Both the position numbers and the translations under genes were made by a program. A stretch of DNA of 64,000 nt from Akkermansiaceae bacterium (GTDB lineage Bacteria; Verrucomicrobiota; Verrucomicrobiia; Verrucomicrobiales; Akkermansiaceae). The stretch covers positions 82,034 through 146,033 of the forward strand of contig JARWZU010000011.1 of NCBI GenBank assembly GCA_029866215.1. The letters run 5' to 3'. Below are positions 55,290-63,589 of this stretch, piece after piece (within the stretch, counting starts at the first letter, position 1; every line of letters begins with the position of its first letter). The notes beneath the pieces were generated by a model. That model was not told the DNA's origin and did no database searches. It saw only the letters and a program-made list of their open reading frames with translations.

Positions 55290-55409
55290 GGGGAAGAGTT
55301 GCCTAGCAGGTGAGGCGTTTCAAGCCCGTGGATCGTTTTTCTTAGGCGGGCTTGAGAGCGTGGGAATTCGCAACCTTCAGTGGCTCGATGCCATGGCGCA
55401 AAATTCGAT

Positions 55410-55820
55410 TCAGGCCCAGCGGCCTGTCCATTCTGTAGGCAAGCGCAACGGCTTCCCCGCTGGCATCTCCACGAGGGCGAGAGCCTGACGTGCGGTGACA
55501 AGGACGGCGCCATCCGACTCGCGAACCATCTCAAAGGCACACCAGAAACGTGCACGGGAAATTTCGTCTAACCGACCGCGAATGGTGATCCAGTCACCCA
55601 GTTTTGCAGGCTTTTGGTAACTGATTTCCGTGCGGATCACCACGGGGAAAACTTGGGTTTCAGACATCGTACGAAGGTCCATGCCCATCAATGCTGCCAG
55701 CCTTGTGCGACAAGTCTCGATCATCCGGAGATAGGCAAGATTATGAACCACAGCTCCGCAGTCGGTGTCGAAAAACATGACCTCCTCCCGGGTTTCAATA
55801 CTGGGTTTCGCCTCGGGCAT
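55410..55820 (-). CDS. acyl-CoA thioesterase (hot-dog fold, YbgC-like)
   Basis: 136 residues. The start MPEAKPSIETREEVMFFDTD contains the catalytic Asp in the FFDTDCGAVVHN stretch, as in 4-hydroxybenzoyl-CoA and YbgC-type thioesterases, with the helix NLAYLRMIETCRTRLAA following. The rest is a single hot-dog domain. It probably hydrolyses acyl-CoA esters. The physiological substrate is unknown. The ATG at 55820 is taken as start. It lies 20 bp after the end of prmA in transcription order. Confidence 0.8.
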   Translation of the reverse strand: MPEAKPSIETREEVMFFDTDCGAVVHNLAYLRMIETCRTRLAALMGMDLRTMSETQVFPVVIRTEISYQKPAKLGDWITIRGRLDEISRARFWCAFEMVRESDGAVLVTARQALALVEMPAGKPLRLPTEWTGRWA

Positions 55821-55840
55821 GCGGGAGCTTTGCTGAATTC

Positions 55841-56704
55841 TCAGGATTCGTGCGCGATGAGGTCCGTGAGGTGTCCCCCGTGAGCGGTGACCCATTTGCC
55901 CTTTTTTACTACCGTCGTGAAGCCAAGACCACTGCCTGCCGCAGCTTTGAAAACGTCCCAAGCTTGAGTGGCGAGGATCCCAGATACGATGAGATCTCCG
56001 CCGGGCGCGAGCGACTTCGCAATCACCGGCCAAGCTTCGATTAGAATGGTCGAAAATAAATTGGCGAGAACGACATCGTAGCCTTTTTTTCGTGGTTTCC
56101 AGCGGAGGACATCCTGCTCCTGTATGAGGATTTCGGGGGTTCCGTTGCGTTCGATGTTGCGAACAGCGACAGCGACGGCGAGTGGGTCATAGTCGCAAGC
56201 AAACGTCTCGCCAGCTCCGAGTTTTTTCGCGGCAATGGCCAGCACGCCCGTGCCCGTTCCTAAATCCGCGACTGTCCAGTGTGTTTCTTTGCGGGAGCGG
56301 GCGACGTCGACCAGAAGGCGCAAGCAGGTTGAGGTGGTCGCATGGTCGCCAGTGCCGAAGGCCATTTCTGGCGGAATCACGATGATCTCACGCTTTGGGT
56401 TGGCTTTCTTCAGAGCCGCCAGTTCCTTCGGACGATTTTCTGCGGTGAGGACGAAAATGCCACGCACTTTGACGGGGCGGGGGGGCGCGACCGGCTTATT
56501 CCACTCGGCGTTCGCCATTTTGCGTATGCTGCCACCGAACTGGGCGGCGACGGCATCAGCCTCAGCTTGTGTGGCGCAGAAAAGCCGGATTCGGATCGAT
56601 TTACCGCCCTTGACCATCTCGATGACCAAGTTTGGATTTCCAGAAAATCGCTCTTCCCAAGCATCCATCCACTTTGAGGCGGAGAGTTTCGACCAGACAA
56701 ACAT
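55841..56704 (-). CDS. prmA: ribosomal protein L11 methyltransferase
   Basis: 287 residues from the ATG at 56704, which begins MFVWSKLSASKWMDAWEERF. The SAM site is VADLGTGTGVLAIAAKKLGA, followed by CDYDPLAVAVAVRNIERNG, and GTGDHATTSTCLRLLVDVAR precedes it. It trimethylates L11 at several lysines. The N-terminal domain is less conserved than in E. coli. It starts 36 bp after tRNA-Gly on the same strand. Confidence 0.85.
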   Translation of the reverse strand: MFVWSKLSASKWMDAWEERFSGNPNLVIEMVKGGKSIRIRLFCATQAEADAVAAQFGGSIRKMANAEWNKPVAPPRPVKVRGIFVLTAENRPKELAALKKANPKREIIVIPPEMAFGTGDHATTSTCLRLLVDVARSRKETHWTVADLGTGTGVLAIAAKKLGAGETFACDYDPLAVAVAVRNIERNGTPEILIQEQDVLRWKPRKKGYDVVLANLFSTILIEAWPVIAKSLAPGGDLIVSGILATQAWDVFKAAAGSGLGFTTVVKKGKWVTAHGGHLTDLIAHES

Positions 56705-56739
56705 GGATGGAGGAGGTGGATGTGCGTCCTTGAGAATGG

Positions 56740-56811
56740 AGCGGGCGATGAGATTCGAACTCACGACATCCACCTTGGCAAGGTGGCGCTCTACCACTGA
56801 GCTACGCCCGC
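56740..56811 (-). tRNA. tRNA-Gly (anticodon GCC)
   Basis: On the minus strand acceptor GCGGGCG (56811-56805) pairs with CGCCCGC (56747-56741), and the discriminator is T at 56740. The anticodon stem CCACC/GGTGG encloses TTGCCAA. The D-arm is AGCTCAGTGGTAGAGC and the T-loop TTCGAAT is present. CCA is not encoded. Confidence 0.96.
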
Positions 56812-56921
56812 GTCGGAAACGCGTCCACGGCTTTCTACATGGGGCTGGAGTTCGGGCAAGTCAAAATTTACAAATTTTCCATGTTAAATTCCTCGGGTCT
56901 GAGTTTTCCTTACCGCACGCC

Positions 56922-57710
56922 ATGTCCGACAAGCTCGCTCAAATCATCGCCACCAAACATCTCGAAGTCGCCGCGTTGATGCCGCGTGCAACGCTGCTGC
57001 GTGCTGGAGCCCTCCAACGCAATGACTTTGGCGGGTTTCGCGCCGCCCTTGATCGCGGGCCAGGACGTCTCGGTGTGATCGCTGAGGTCAAGAAGGCGTC
57101 GCCGTCGGTTGGGCTCATCGATCCAAACTTCGATCCGACTCGTCAGGCGAAGCGCTATCTGGAGGGGGGCGCGTCTTGTCTTTCGATTTTGACCGATGAA
57201 CAGTATTTCCAGGGATCGCTCGCGTATCTCTCCCAAATTTCAAAATTCTCAGATGCTCCGCTTCTTCGGAAGGACTTCATGATTCATGAAGTGCAGATTC
57301 ATGAAGCCATCGTCACTGGGGCAGATGCGATTTTGCTCATTGTCGCGTCACTTGACGATGAGACGCTGCGCCGACTCTACGATGAGGCGAAGTCATTTTC
57401 GCTCGATGTGTTGGTCGAGGTTCATGACCTTTGGGAAATGGAGCGGGCCCTGGAGTTGGGCGCCGACCTGATCGGGATCAACAACCGGAATCTTAAAACA
57501 TTCGCAGTCGACCTCGCCACCACGGAGCGGCTCGCTGAGGAGGTTTCTGACGAGGTGTTGCTTGTGTCCGAGAGCGGCATCAAGTCACCCGAAGATGCGC
57601 TTCGAGCGCTCGAGGCCGGCGCGAATGCCGTGCTGATCGGTGAGGCCTTGATGAGAGCTCATGATCCTTCCCGCGAGATCGAAGCATATCTCGAGTTGGA
57701 GATTTCCTAA
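56922..57710 (+). CDS. trpC: indole-3-glycerol phosphate synthase
   Basis: 262 residues with IAEVKKASPSVGLIDPNFDP, SILTDEQYFQGSLAYL, LRKDFMIHEVQI and GINNRNLKTFAVDL, and the SESGIKSPEDA end, all TrpC hallmarks. It closes the indole ring in tryptophan synthesis. The Met at 56922 begins MSDKLAQIIATKHLEVAA, and longer upstream reading is not supported. No other trp gene is in the window, and it is transcribed towards proS. Confidence 0.95.
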   Translation: MSDKLAQIIATKHLEVAALMPRATLLRAGALQRNDFGGFRAALDRGPGRLGVIAEVKKASPSVGLIDPNFDPTRQAKRYLEGGASCLSILTDEQYFQGSLAYLSQISKFSDAPLLRKDFMIHEVQIHEAIVTGADAILLIVASLDDETLRRLYDEAKSFSLDVLVEVHDLWEMERALELGADLIGINNRNLKTFAVDLATTERLAEEVSDEVLLVSESGIKSPEDALRALEAGANAVLIGEALMRAHDPSREIEAYLELEIS

Positions 57711-57768
57711 GATCGAAGCGGGTGCATCAAGGCTTACGCTCACTGCGGCGCTTGCATTTACGGTGGAT

Positions 57769-59304
57769 CTAGTAGCTTCGGCCCCAGATGGCGAAGCGTG
57801 TGGTTTCTTCGCCCGTTAGAATACATTTGCCTGAGTTGGCTTTTAGCGACTCGGGAAGATCTGCTTGAGGGATCGGGATGCAGCGGATCGTGATTTTATG
57901 CTGCTTGGAGAGTTCCTCTTCTTGTTCGGATGTGCCCGCCCAAGGGGTGTAGAGCCAGCCGGGGTTTTCGTTGGCCCAGTGGGCGTGAAAAACCTCAAGG
58001 CGCGTGCAGAACGTAATGTTATGATTGCGAAAGGCAGTGGCGCGAGACAGCAGGGCGAGGTGGATTTCTTGAAGCAGTTCGGGTGCGCGCGAGATGAGAC
58101 TTTCCTGTTCGGTGAATTCTTTTTCCGAAATCGCTTGGTCGCGGCGCTGGACGCAGGCTTTACCGCTTTCCAGATCTCTCGGGCCGATCTCGACGCGGAT
58201 CGGCACACCTTTTTTGATCCAGTCCCATTTTTTTATGCCACCATTGATGTCGCGCGCATCGACATGGACGCGGAGTGGATCGCCTTGGTAGGATTGTTGG
58301 CGCAAACTTGCGGCGAGTTTTTGGCAAGCGTCGAGCACCGCCTGTCGGCTTTCTTCCTTGGGCGTGATTGGCAAGATGACTATTTGCTGGGTGGCAACCC
58401 GCGGCGGCAGGACGAGGCCGTCATCATCCGAGTGGGCCATGATGAGCGTGCCGATGAGGCGGGTCGAAACGCCCCATGAAGTGGTATGGGCATGCTGCAC
58501 GGTGCCGTCGCGCCCAGTGAATGAGATGTTTTGTGCTTTGGAAAAATTCTGGCCTAAGTAGTGCGAAGTACCGGCTTGGATCGCTTTGCAATCTTGGACC
58601 ATCGCCTCGACGGTGAGGGTCATGTCCGCACCCGGGAATCGTTCGTTTTCGGTTTTTTCGCCGGGAATGACCGGAATCGCGAGGTGATCCCGCAGGAATT
58701 CCTCATACTGACCGTGGATCATTTGTGTTTCCAAAATGGCTTCGTCCTTCGTTTCGTGCGCCGTGTGGCCTTCTTGCCAGAGGAATTCCGCAGTGCGGAG
58801 GAAGAGCCGAGGGCGCATTTCCCAGCGCATCACATTGGCCCACTGGTTAATCAACAAAGGTAAATCGCGGTAGGACTCGATCCAGCGAGCGAATGCCGCC
58901 CCGATGATCGTCTCCGAAGTCGGCCGAATGACATAGGGCTCAGCGAGTTCGCCGGATGGTATCATTTTGGTTTTCCCGGTCAAAGGGTCTTTGACTGCTT
59001 CGAGGCGGTGGTGCGTGACGACGGCGCATTCGGTCGCGAAACCCTCGGCATGCTCCGCTTCTTTTTCTAGATACGAAAGCGGGATCAGTAGCGGGAAATA
59101 GGCGTTTTGGTGGCCCGTCGCTTTGAAACGTCGGTCGAGTTGTTGCTGGATCAGCTCCCAAATGCCGTATCCCCACGGCTTGATGACCATGCAGCCGCGG
59201 GTTTCAGAATTCTCCGCGAGGTCAGCGGCTTTGATGACTTGTTGGTACCACTCTGGGAAATCTTGCGAGCGGGTGGGACTGATGGCGGTCTTTTCTGATG
59301 ACAT
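57769..59304 (-). CDS. proS: proline-tRNA ligase, archaeal/eukaryotic-type
   Basis: 511 residues from the ATG at 59304. Class II motifs are present: RPTSETIIGAAFARWI, motif 2 RWEMRPRLFLRTAEFLWQEG, and motif 3 HTTSWGVSTRLIGTLIMAHS. The chain ends in Tyr (FAIWGRSY), the mark of type 3 ProS, unlike the longer bacterial type with the editing insertion, which is absent here. It charges tRNA-Pro with proline. Length and end together make the type clear. It is transcribed towards trpC. Confidence 0.93.
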   Translation of the reverse strand: MSSEKTAISPTRSQDFPEWYQQVIKAADLAENSETRGCMVIKPWGYGIWELIQQQLDRRFKATGHQNAYFPLLIPLSYLEKEAEHAEGFATECAVVTHHRLEAVKDPLTGKTKMIPSGELAEPYVIRPTSETIIGAAFARWIESYRDLPLLINQWANVMRWEMRPRLFLRTAEFLWQEGHTAHETKDEAILETQMIHGQYEEFLRDHLAIPVIPGEKTENERFPGADMTLTVEAMVQDCKAIQAGTSHYLGQNFSKAQNISFTGRDGTVQHAHTTSWGVSTRLIGTLIMAHSDDDGLVLPPRVATQQIVILPITPKEESRQAVLDACQKLAASLRQQSYQGDPLRVHVDARDINGGIKKWDWIKKGVPIRVEIGPRDLESGKACVQRRDQAISEKEFTEQESLISRAPELLQEIHLALLSRATAFRNHNITFCTRLEVFHAHWANENPGWLYTPWAGTSEQEEELSKQHKITIRCIPIPQADLPESLKANSGKCILTGEETTRFAIWGRSY

Positions 59305-59624
59305 GGTTGCTGCACCGATAGGAACCACGGTGACGGATAAAGAACATCAAAAATTGATCAAAGTCGGGATTTTGCGGTTTTCACTGCGGATGGTGGAGGC
59401 CTTTGCGTGTGACTTTTCGGTGAAATTTGACTGAAGTCACCGATTCCCCCTGTTTTCCTAGGGTACGTAACGGCAGAATGGTGGATTTGAGGCATTTGGG
59501 TTAGCATGGATTGATCTGATGGTTAGTCGGTTGAATCTATTTAAAGAAATCCAGAGTTGGGGGTTTGACAGAGGCGAGCGAACTTGTCTTACTCGCTGCC
59601 AAGGATAAGAAAACCTGCAAGCGC
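59305..59624. promoter_or_regulatory. intergenic region between proS and the proline-rich gene
   Basis: 320 bp between divergent genes. TTGACA at 59565-59570 could be a -35 box for the plus-strand gene, with CTTACT 17 bp on as a poor -10. Nothing else is recognised. Confidence 0.3.
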
Positions 59625-60179
59625 ATGAGCGAAAACGAAAACCTACCACCATCTCCGTCCTCGCAGACGTCGAGTGTACCCCTGAAGAAGGAAACTGTCC
59701 GCGTCACTCTTAATGTGGGCGACGCGCCGCCGTCAGCGACGGTTCCTATGGCTCCACCTGCTGGACCACCAGTTCCTCCAAGTGCACCTACTCCCATTGG
59801 CGGTGCTCCAAGGCCACCAGCTCCAGCACCGACGATCCCACTTCGCACGGCAGGTGCGCCTCCGATTTCTCCAGCACCCACGATCCGGTTGGCACCTACG
59901 GCTGCTCCTGCGGTAGGTTTGCCGCCAGCTGGTTTGCCCAAGGCAACAGTGCAACTCCAGAAGCCTGCCGTGCCACTCGGTGGGCCAGTTGCTCTGCAAA
60001 CGGCGGAACTTGATGAGGATGAATCAGAAGAAGGCGGTGAGGGACTTACCAGTGCGCTCTCTGCGATCGGCCTTGTTGCTGCATTGGTGGTGCTGTTTTT
60101 CCAAGTGAAAACTGCCAACACTTGGATCAACGCAGAAGATAATGCCAACAAAGGCTCATGGGCACAAGTTTTCGAATAA
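59625..60179 (+). CDS. proline-rich single-pass membrane protein
   Basis: 184 residues. Residues about 20-140 are Pro/Ala-rich and low in complexity, with PLKKETVRVTLNV near the start, a motif I have seen in other verrucomicrobial proteins of this kind. One membrane helix lies near the end (ALSAIGLVAALVVLFFQV), followed by a short tail (KTANTWINAEDN). Function unknown. The ATG at 59625 opens MSENENLPPSPSS. A tiny hydrophobic ORF follows 26 bp later. Confidence 0.7.
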   Translation: MSENENLPPSPSSQTSSVPLKKETVRVTLNVGDAPPSATVPMAPPAGPPVPPSAPTPIGGAPRPPAPAPTIPLRTAGAPPISPAPTIRLAPTAAPAVGLPPAGLPKATVQLQKPAVPLGGPVALQTAELDEDESEEGGEGLTSALSAIGLVAALVVLFFQVKTANTWINAEDNANKGSWAQVFE

Positions 60180-60205
60180 ATCCTGAGTTTTAAATTCCTG
60201 ATCCC

Positions 60206-60289
60206 ATGATTCTTCCCATTATCAACACGATTCTTGCCGGTGCTGTTCTTTATTTCGCCATGATGGCTAGCGGGTTGCCGCTTGCTTGA
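60206..60289 (+). CDS. 27-residue hydrophobic peptide
   Basis: ATG at 60206, stop TGA at 60287-60289. The product is one membrane-spanning stretch (NTILAGAVLYFAMMASGLP). It directly follows the proline-rich membrane protein gene, which also carries a single helix, so the two could be a pair. No homologue is known to me and the call rests on position and composition. Confidence 0.4.
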   Translation: MILPIINTILAGAVLYFAMMASGLPLA

Positions 60290-60320
60290 TTTTTAAACAA
60301 GTTTCCGATTACTTCGAAAG

Positions 60321-60349
60321 GAGCCGCCCTGCGATCTGCAGCGCGGCTC
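60321..60349. other. GC-rich hairpin upstream of trxA
   Basis: GAGCCGC (60321-60327) pairs with GCGGCTC (60343-60349) around a 15-base loop. There is no T-run, so a rho-independent terminator is not clear. It may be a 5' UTR structure of trxA or the 3' end of the preceding transcript. Confidence 0.3.
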
Positions 60350-60383
60350 TTGACGTTTCGAAATAAACGTGCAGTGTTTCGTT

Positions 60384-60704
60384 ATGGCTTTAACCCTCAA
60401 CGATGCAAATTTCCAATCTGAAGTAATCGACTCCAACCTGCCTGTTCTTGTGGACTTTTGGGCGGAATGGTGTGGCCCATGCAAAATGATCGGTCCGGTG
60501 ATCGACCAAGTCTCGGTGGACTTGGAAGGTGTGGCCAAGGTGGGGAAGGTGAATGTGGATGAGGCTCGCGATCTTGCGGTGAAATACAACGTCCGCTCGA
60601 TCCCACTGCTGCTATTCTTTAAGAACGGTGAGGTGAAAGACCAGATCGTGGGTGCCAGTGTCACCAAAGACCAACTCAAAGCGAAATTGCAGGCACTCGC
60701 TTAA
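60384..60704 (+). CDS. trxA: thioredoxin
   Basis: 106 residues, with the active site AEWCGPCKM (cysteines at 30 and 33), the cis-Pro block VRSIPLLLFFKNG and the thioredoxin-fold length. It reduces protein disulfides in the cytoplasm. There is no signal peptide. The ATG at 60384 precedes ALTLNDANFQSEV, and a longer frame is not supported. Confidence 0.95.
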   Translation: MALTLNDANFQSEVIDSNLPVLVDFWAEWCGPCKMIGPVIDQVSVDLEGVAKVGKVNVDEARDLAVKYNVRSIPLLLFFKNGEVKDQIVGASVTKDQLKAKLQALA

Positions 60705-60788
60705 GGGGAGCTCCGAAGGCCCATTCGATAACAATCTGCATTGATAAATTCAACTTGCAGACGTTGAATTCTGGTCGAACTTGATCGG

Positions 60789-61400
60789 ATGAATTATTTA
60801 GTTTTTCTAGCTGTCTTCGCGGTGGTCGTGATTTCAGTTCTGGGCCAGCCCCTCTCGAAAGGTGGGGCTAGTCCTGTCGCTGAAAAACCAGCACCACCAG
60901 CTTATATTAGCGAATCATCCCTCCCGCGAGGCTGGCCAAGTCCTGGGCCCTTCAATGAGGTCACGGAAAAGCACTATCCCGCGTCGCGAATCGCCACCAC
61001 GGTCGGGTCCAGTCCGAACTTTTCGTTCTGGACTCTCTTTAAGCACATCCGGAGAAATGGAATCCCCATGACCTCTCCAGTGGAAATGGCGATGAAGGAC
61101 GAACCCAATGGCGGCATGAAGATGCAGCGCATGGGGTTTCTCTATCAGTCGAAGGAGGTCGGTAAGACCGGAGCAGATGGGGAGGATGTCATCGTCCGTG
61201 ACCTGCCTCCCCGCGTGGTAATCAGCTACACTTGGCAAGGCCCTCGCGATGAAAAATCGCTTTCCAAGGCCCGTGCCGCCATCACTGCAGTTCTAGTGGC
61301 TCGCAACCTTCGTTCGTCTGAATACCGGTTGTTCGGCTATAATAGCCCTAGTGTTCCTAAGAAGAAACAAACTTACGAACTCCAGGCAGTCATCAAGTAA
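60789..61400 (+). CDS. SOUL-family haem-binding-like protein
   Basis: 203 residues with an N-terminal hydrophobic anchor or signal (about 2-20). The SOUL fold shows in FSFWTLFKHIRRNGIPMTSP, where NGIPMTSPVEM is the counterpart of the family's IAMTAPV motif, and later VRDLPPRVVISYTWQGPRDE. SOUL proteins were first described as haem binders. In bacteria the role is unclear and some have no haem ligand. Exported or membrane-bound by its start. It follows thioredoxin by 84 bp. Confidence 0.8.
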   Translation: MNYLVFLAVFAVVVISVLGQPLSKGGASPVAEKPAPPAYISESSLPRGWPSPGPFNEVTEKHYPASRIATTVGSSPNFSFWTLFKHIRRNGIPMTSPVEMAMKDEPNGGMKMQRMGFLYQSKEVGKTGADGEDVIVRDLPPRVVISYTWQGPRDEKSLSKARAAITAVLVARNLRSSEYRLFGYNSPSVPKKKQTYELQAVIK

Positions 61401-61451
61401 TGTGCCGTGCGCAGGAGGATAGGGCTGGATTGAAATCGAAGCATAACGATC

Positions 61452-61832
61452 ATGGCTGAATCGGTTCGCGCGGATCAATGGTTGTGGGCAACCCGTTTTC
61501 TTAAGACTCGTAAACTGGCAGCAGAAATTTGCCTCACGGGCAGGGTGATGCGAAATGGACATCCGATGAAGCCGGCGACAGCGGTTCAAGTCGGCGATTT
61601 GATCGTGGTGCCGTTTGTTGAAGGGCCTGGTGTTAGAGAGATATCGGTCAAGGCTTTGACCGCGAAGCGCGTAGGTGCTCCAGAGGCTCGGATGTGTTAT
61701 GAAGACCTAACAGATAAATCAGTCTACGATGCTTTGAAGCTCTGGCAACTGGCAAAGCTTGAGGCGCCCAAAGGCCGACCTACGAAGCGAAATCGACGGG
61801 AGATCGAAAAGATCCACGGATTTTGGGACTAG
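61452..61832 (+). CDS. S4 RNA-binding domain protein (Hsp15-like)
   Basis: 126 residues. The S4 domain covers about the first 65, starting MAESVRADQWLWATRFLKTR and including AAEICLTGRVMRNGHPM, then a basic C-terminal tail (PTKRNRREIEKIHGFWD). In E. coli Hsp15 (HslR) recycles stalled 50S subunits. The resemblance is to that family. It converges with the next gene, whose stop lies 8 bp away. Confidence 0.85.
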   Translation: MAESVRADQWLWATRFLKTRKLAAEICLTGRVMRNGHPMKPATAVQVGDLIVVPFVEGPGVREISVKALTAKRVGAPEARMCYEDLTDKSVYDALKLWQLAKLEAPKGRPTKRNRREIEKIHGFWD

Positions 61833-61840
61833 GTGAGTGC

Positions 61841-63589
61841 TCAAGGTGTCTTGGACTTTTCCTCGGTGAGTGCTCGCAAAAATGCAACCAAAGCGGCTTT
61901 ATCCTCGTTTGTTAGATTGAGGCCGGCTTCAGGATGCTTTGCGAGGTTTGGATCGAGTGTCGGGTTGCGTGTAATGCCGCTGCTGTAGTGTTCGATCACT
62001 TCCTCAAGGGTCGCAAAGCGCCCATCGTGCATGTAGGGTGCTGTTAGTGAAACGTTTCGAAGACTTGGTGTCGAAAACTTACCTAGGTCAGCATCAAGGT
62101 GAGTGACCTTTGCTCGCCCAGAATCTTCACTGACTAGGCCGTTGTTGTGAAATTGGTGGTCGCTGAATAATGCTCCGCCATGACAATGGAAACAATCGGC
62201 GCCGAAGTTTCCAGTGCGGGGTTCGTATTCGGTCATGAAAAGCTCAAAACCGCGCTTTTCTGCGTCGGTTAGAGCGGCTTTCCCGTTCATGGCGCGATCA
62301 AACTTTGAATCGTGCGAGGTGAGGGTGAGAAGGAATTGCTCGATGGCGAGCCCGATTTTTTCCATCGTAACATCAGGGGCTCCGAAGGCAGCATCGAAGA
62401 GTGGAGGATAAGAATCCAAGGCGCTGAGCTTCGCGGTCAAATGCTCAGGTGTTTCGTCCATTTCTGCGTGATCTTCAATCGGCATTAAAACCTGTGCACG
62501 CAGCGAGGGCGCCCTGCCATCCCAGAAAAACTGGCTTTTCCATGCGAGGTTGAAAAGTGGCATCGCGTTCCGTGTCCCCGCATGGCCTCCGATTCCAATG
62601 CTGAAGCGCCTAGGATCGGCAAATGCGGAGTCGGATTGATGGCATGAGGTGCATGAGATGGTGCCATCCCGTGAGAGGGCATTCTCGTGGAATAGGGCTC
62701 TCCCAAGCGCAACGCGTTCTTCAATGAGCGGGTTGTCTCGCGGCAAGTCAGGAAGCGGAAATGTACGACTCATCGTGAATCGATACGGCGTGAATTTTTC
62801 CGGCAGATAAAGTGGTTTAACTTGAGTGGGTCTGCTGACGCTGGGAGTCGCGGAAGTCACCTGAGCCACTCGGAATGCTCCGGGTAAATTTGCAACAAGA
62901 GCAGCGGCAATCGGGTCGCCATCGCGTGAGTGGGTTGCTTTGCCATCCCGCTCAAATGATAGTGGGTGAGGTGCATCCAGCAGAGTGCCAAGGTCAAAGT
63001 CGAGTGTGATCGCGCCTGAGTCACGAGAGAAATCGAGAGGTGCTGTTAGGCTGATTCGAGTTCGGTTTGAATCCCGTGCTAAATGGTGTGCGTAGCCGCC
63101 AAATTCATCGTGAACCCCGCGGAAATGCCCTTCAAGAGCCATGAAAATATAGCCACCTTGCCAGCTCCAGTGCAGTCCGTTGATGTTGGGATTTAAAGGG
63201 CTGTCAGCTGGCAAATGGCTGACATCCGCAGCATTCGCAATTGAGTCTGGGCCAATGTGGAAGCGCAGGGCTTGGTATTTTCCCTCGGGGATATGTTGCA
63301 AATGGACGTCAGTTCGGCGCTTCGCCAGATCGATGAATGCATACTGACCGGAGAGCTCCTCCCATGCCCCATTCTCGTGTTTTAATGCAAACCCACCGAG
63401 AAGATAACTGACTCGTGTGAACGAGTAAGTTTCACCAGTAACATTTTTGTAGCGCAGCGAATCAAGGAGTAGGGGATGGCCATTTACCGTATGGCGCAAC
63501 TCAACATTGAGCGATATCGCACCCGAAGGTTGAGCGCTCGCCATCAGAAAGACGCTTGAAGCGATGTGTTGAATAAGAAGTTTCATCAT
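61841..63589 (-). CDS. fusion of an MbnP-like domain to a diheme cytochrome c peroxidase (MbnH-like)
   Basis: 582 residues with a signal peptide (about 4-23). Residues about 24-240 resemble MbnP: SLRYKNVTGETYSFTRVSYL and the Trp-rich block HWSWQGGYIFMALEGHFRG (Trp141, Trp143) in the region where MbnP carries a Trp-derived kynurenine. From about 275 to the end is a di-haem peroxidase of the MauG/MbnH type, with haem-binding CTSCH (313-317) and CFHCH (466-470). In MbnH/MbnP systems the peroxidase oxidises the MbnP tryptophan, and MbnP binds copper. These are usually separate adjacent genes. Here they are one chain. Start ATG at 63589, with 63586 also possible. Confidence 0.8.
   Translation of the reverse strand: MMKLLIQHIASSVFLMASAQPSGAISLNVELRHTVNGHPLLLDSLRYKNVTGETYSFTRVSYLLGGFALKHENGAWEELSGQYAFIDLAKRRTDVHLQHIPEGKYQALRFHIGPDSIANAADVSHLPADSPLNPNINGLHWSWQGGYIFMALEGHFRGVHDEFGGYAHHLARDSNRTRISLTAPLDFSRDSGAITLDFDLGTLLDAPHPLSFERDGKATHSRDGDPIAAALVANLPGAFRVAQVTSATPSVSRPTQVKPLYLPEKFTPYRFTMSRTFPLPDLPRDNPLIEERVALGRALFHENALSRDGTISCTSCHQSDSAFADPRRFSIGIGGHAGTRNAMPLFNLAWKSQFFWDGRAPSLRAQVLMPIEDHAEMDETPEHLTAKLSALDSYPPLFDAAFGAPDVTMEKIGLAIEQFLLTLTSHDSKFDRAMNGKAALTDAEKRGFELFMTEYEPRTGNFGADCFHCHGGALFSDHQFHNNGLVSEDSGRAKVTHLDADLGKFSTPSLRNVSLTAPYMHDGRFATLEEVIEHYSSGITRNPTLDPNLAKHPEAGLNLTNEDKAALVAFLRALTEEKSKTP

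Noticed and set aside
55841..56797. PrmA start at 56797
   Set aside because: The upstream part runs into tRNA-Gly. MFVWSKL at 56704 is the first good start.
56235..56921. Long N-terminal extension of TrpC
   Set aside because: The extension is antisense to PrmA and tRNA-Gly and has no TrpC similarity.
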